DNA of 13,775 nt from positions 1 through 13,775 of the forward strand of contig CAZTWC010000077.1 of NCBI GenBank assembly GCA_964617105.1. The letters run 5' to 3'. Each line of letters starts with the position of its first letter. Positions within the stretch are counted from its first letter, which is position 1. The DNA is from CAZTWC01 sp964617105 [NCBI: uncultured Myxococcia bacterium]. GTDB lineage: Bacteria; CAZTWC01. Position numbers and translations under genes: made by a program. The notes beneath the pieces are model-generated. The model did no database searches and was not told the DNA's origin. It saw only the letters and a program-made list of their open reading frames with translations. Positions 13,705 to 13,775 of this stretch are shown one piece after another.

Positions 13705-13775
13705 GGTTGACGAACTTGGCCTTTAATGATAGAAATAATGTTAAAATAACTATTTTTCTTCACTTTTCTCCAGCA

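Noticed and set aside
13750-13775. Possible C-terminus of a convergent minus-strand gene (LEKSEEK then TAG at 13752-13750)
   Set aside because: Only eight codons are inside the window, too few to claim a gene, though a charged C-terminal end here is plausible.

Overview
The window looks like chromosomal DNA from a Gram-negative bacterium. It carries a BamB-like outer-membrane assembly lipoprotein beside a YfgM-like TPR protein, several lipoprotein signal peptides, and an ECF sigma/anti-sigma pair. The cysteine-module lipoprotein, relaxed lipoboxes and bubblegum-type acyl-CoA synthetase are typical of deltaproteobacterial lineages (Myxococcota, Bdellovibrionota, Desulfobacterota and relatives). 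That placement is inference from gene style, not a phylogenetic result. No rRNA, tRNA, CRISPR array or transposase was recognised.

Left part (1-3163): a minus-strand gene, possibly TPM-like, runs off the left edge. Divergent from it is a two-gene plus-strand unit: a long-chain acyl-CoA synthetase followed 5 nt later by an unrecognised single-pass membrane protein. The 323-bp gap at 3164-3486 holds a hexamer repeat, three copies of an 18-bp repeat and a roughly 135-bp near-perfect inverted repeat. The inverted repeat reaches into the last codons of the next gene.

Middle (3487-7462): on the minus strand lie a secreted lipoprotein built from 11 four-cysteine modules, with a textbook sigma-70 promoter, and a ComF-type phosphoribosyltransferase. 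On the plus strand, divergent from comF, is a yfgM-like/bamB-like operon, also with a near-consensus promoter. It matches the conserved neighbourhood of the secretion/outer-membrane assembly genes yfgM and bamB.

Right part (7551-11480, minus strand): the most notable locus. Four genes run in one direction: ECF sigma factor, zinc-finger transmembrane anti-sigma factor, exported FTP/PepSY-type protease propeptide, and lipoprotein zinc metalloprotease of fungalysin/thermolysin type. Prodomain and catalytic domain are normally one polypeptide. Here they are separate genes, each with its own export signal, placed behind a sigma/anti-sigma module. The locus may be a cell-surface proteolysis system under envelope-signal control, or one that feeds back on the sigma factor.

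Farther right are a small DUF2505/SRPBCC-like gene (minus) and a divergent MFS drug-efflux-type gene (plus). The MFS gene is broken by an apparent 31-nt deletion plus frameshift within transmembrane helix 5.
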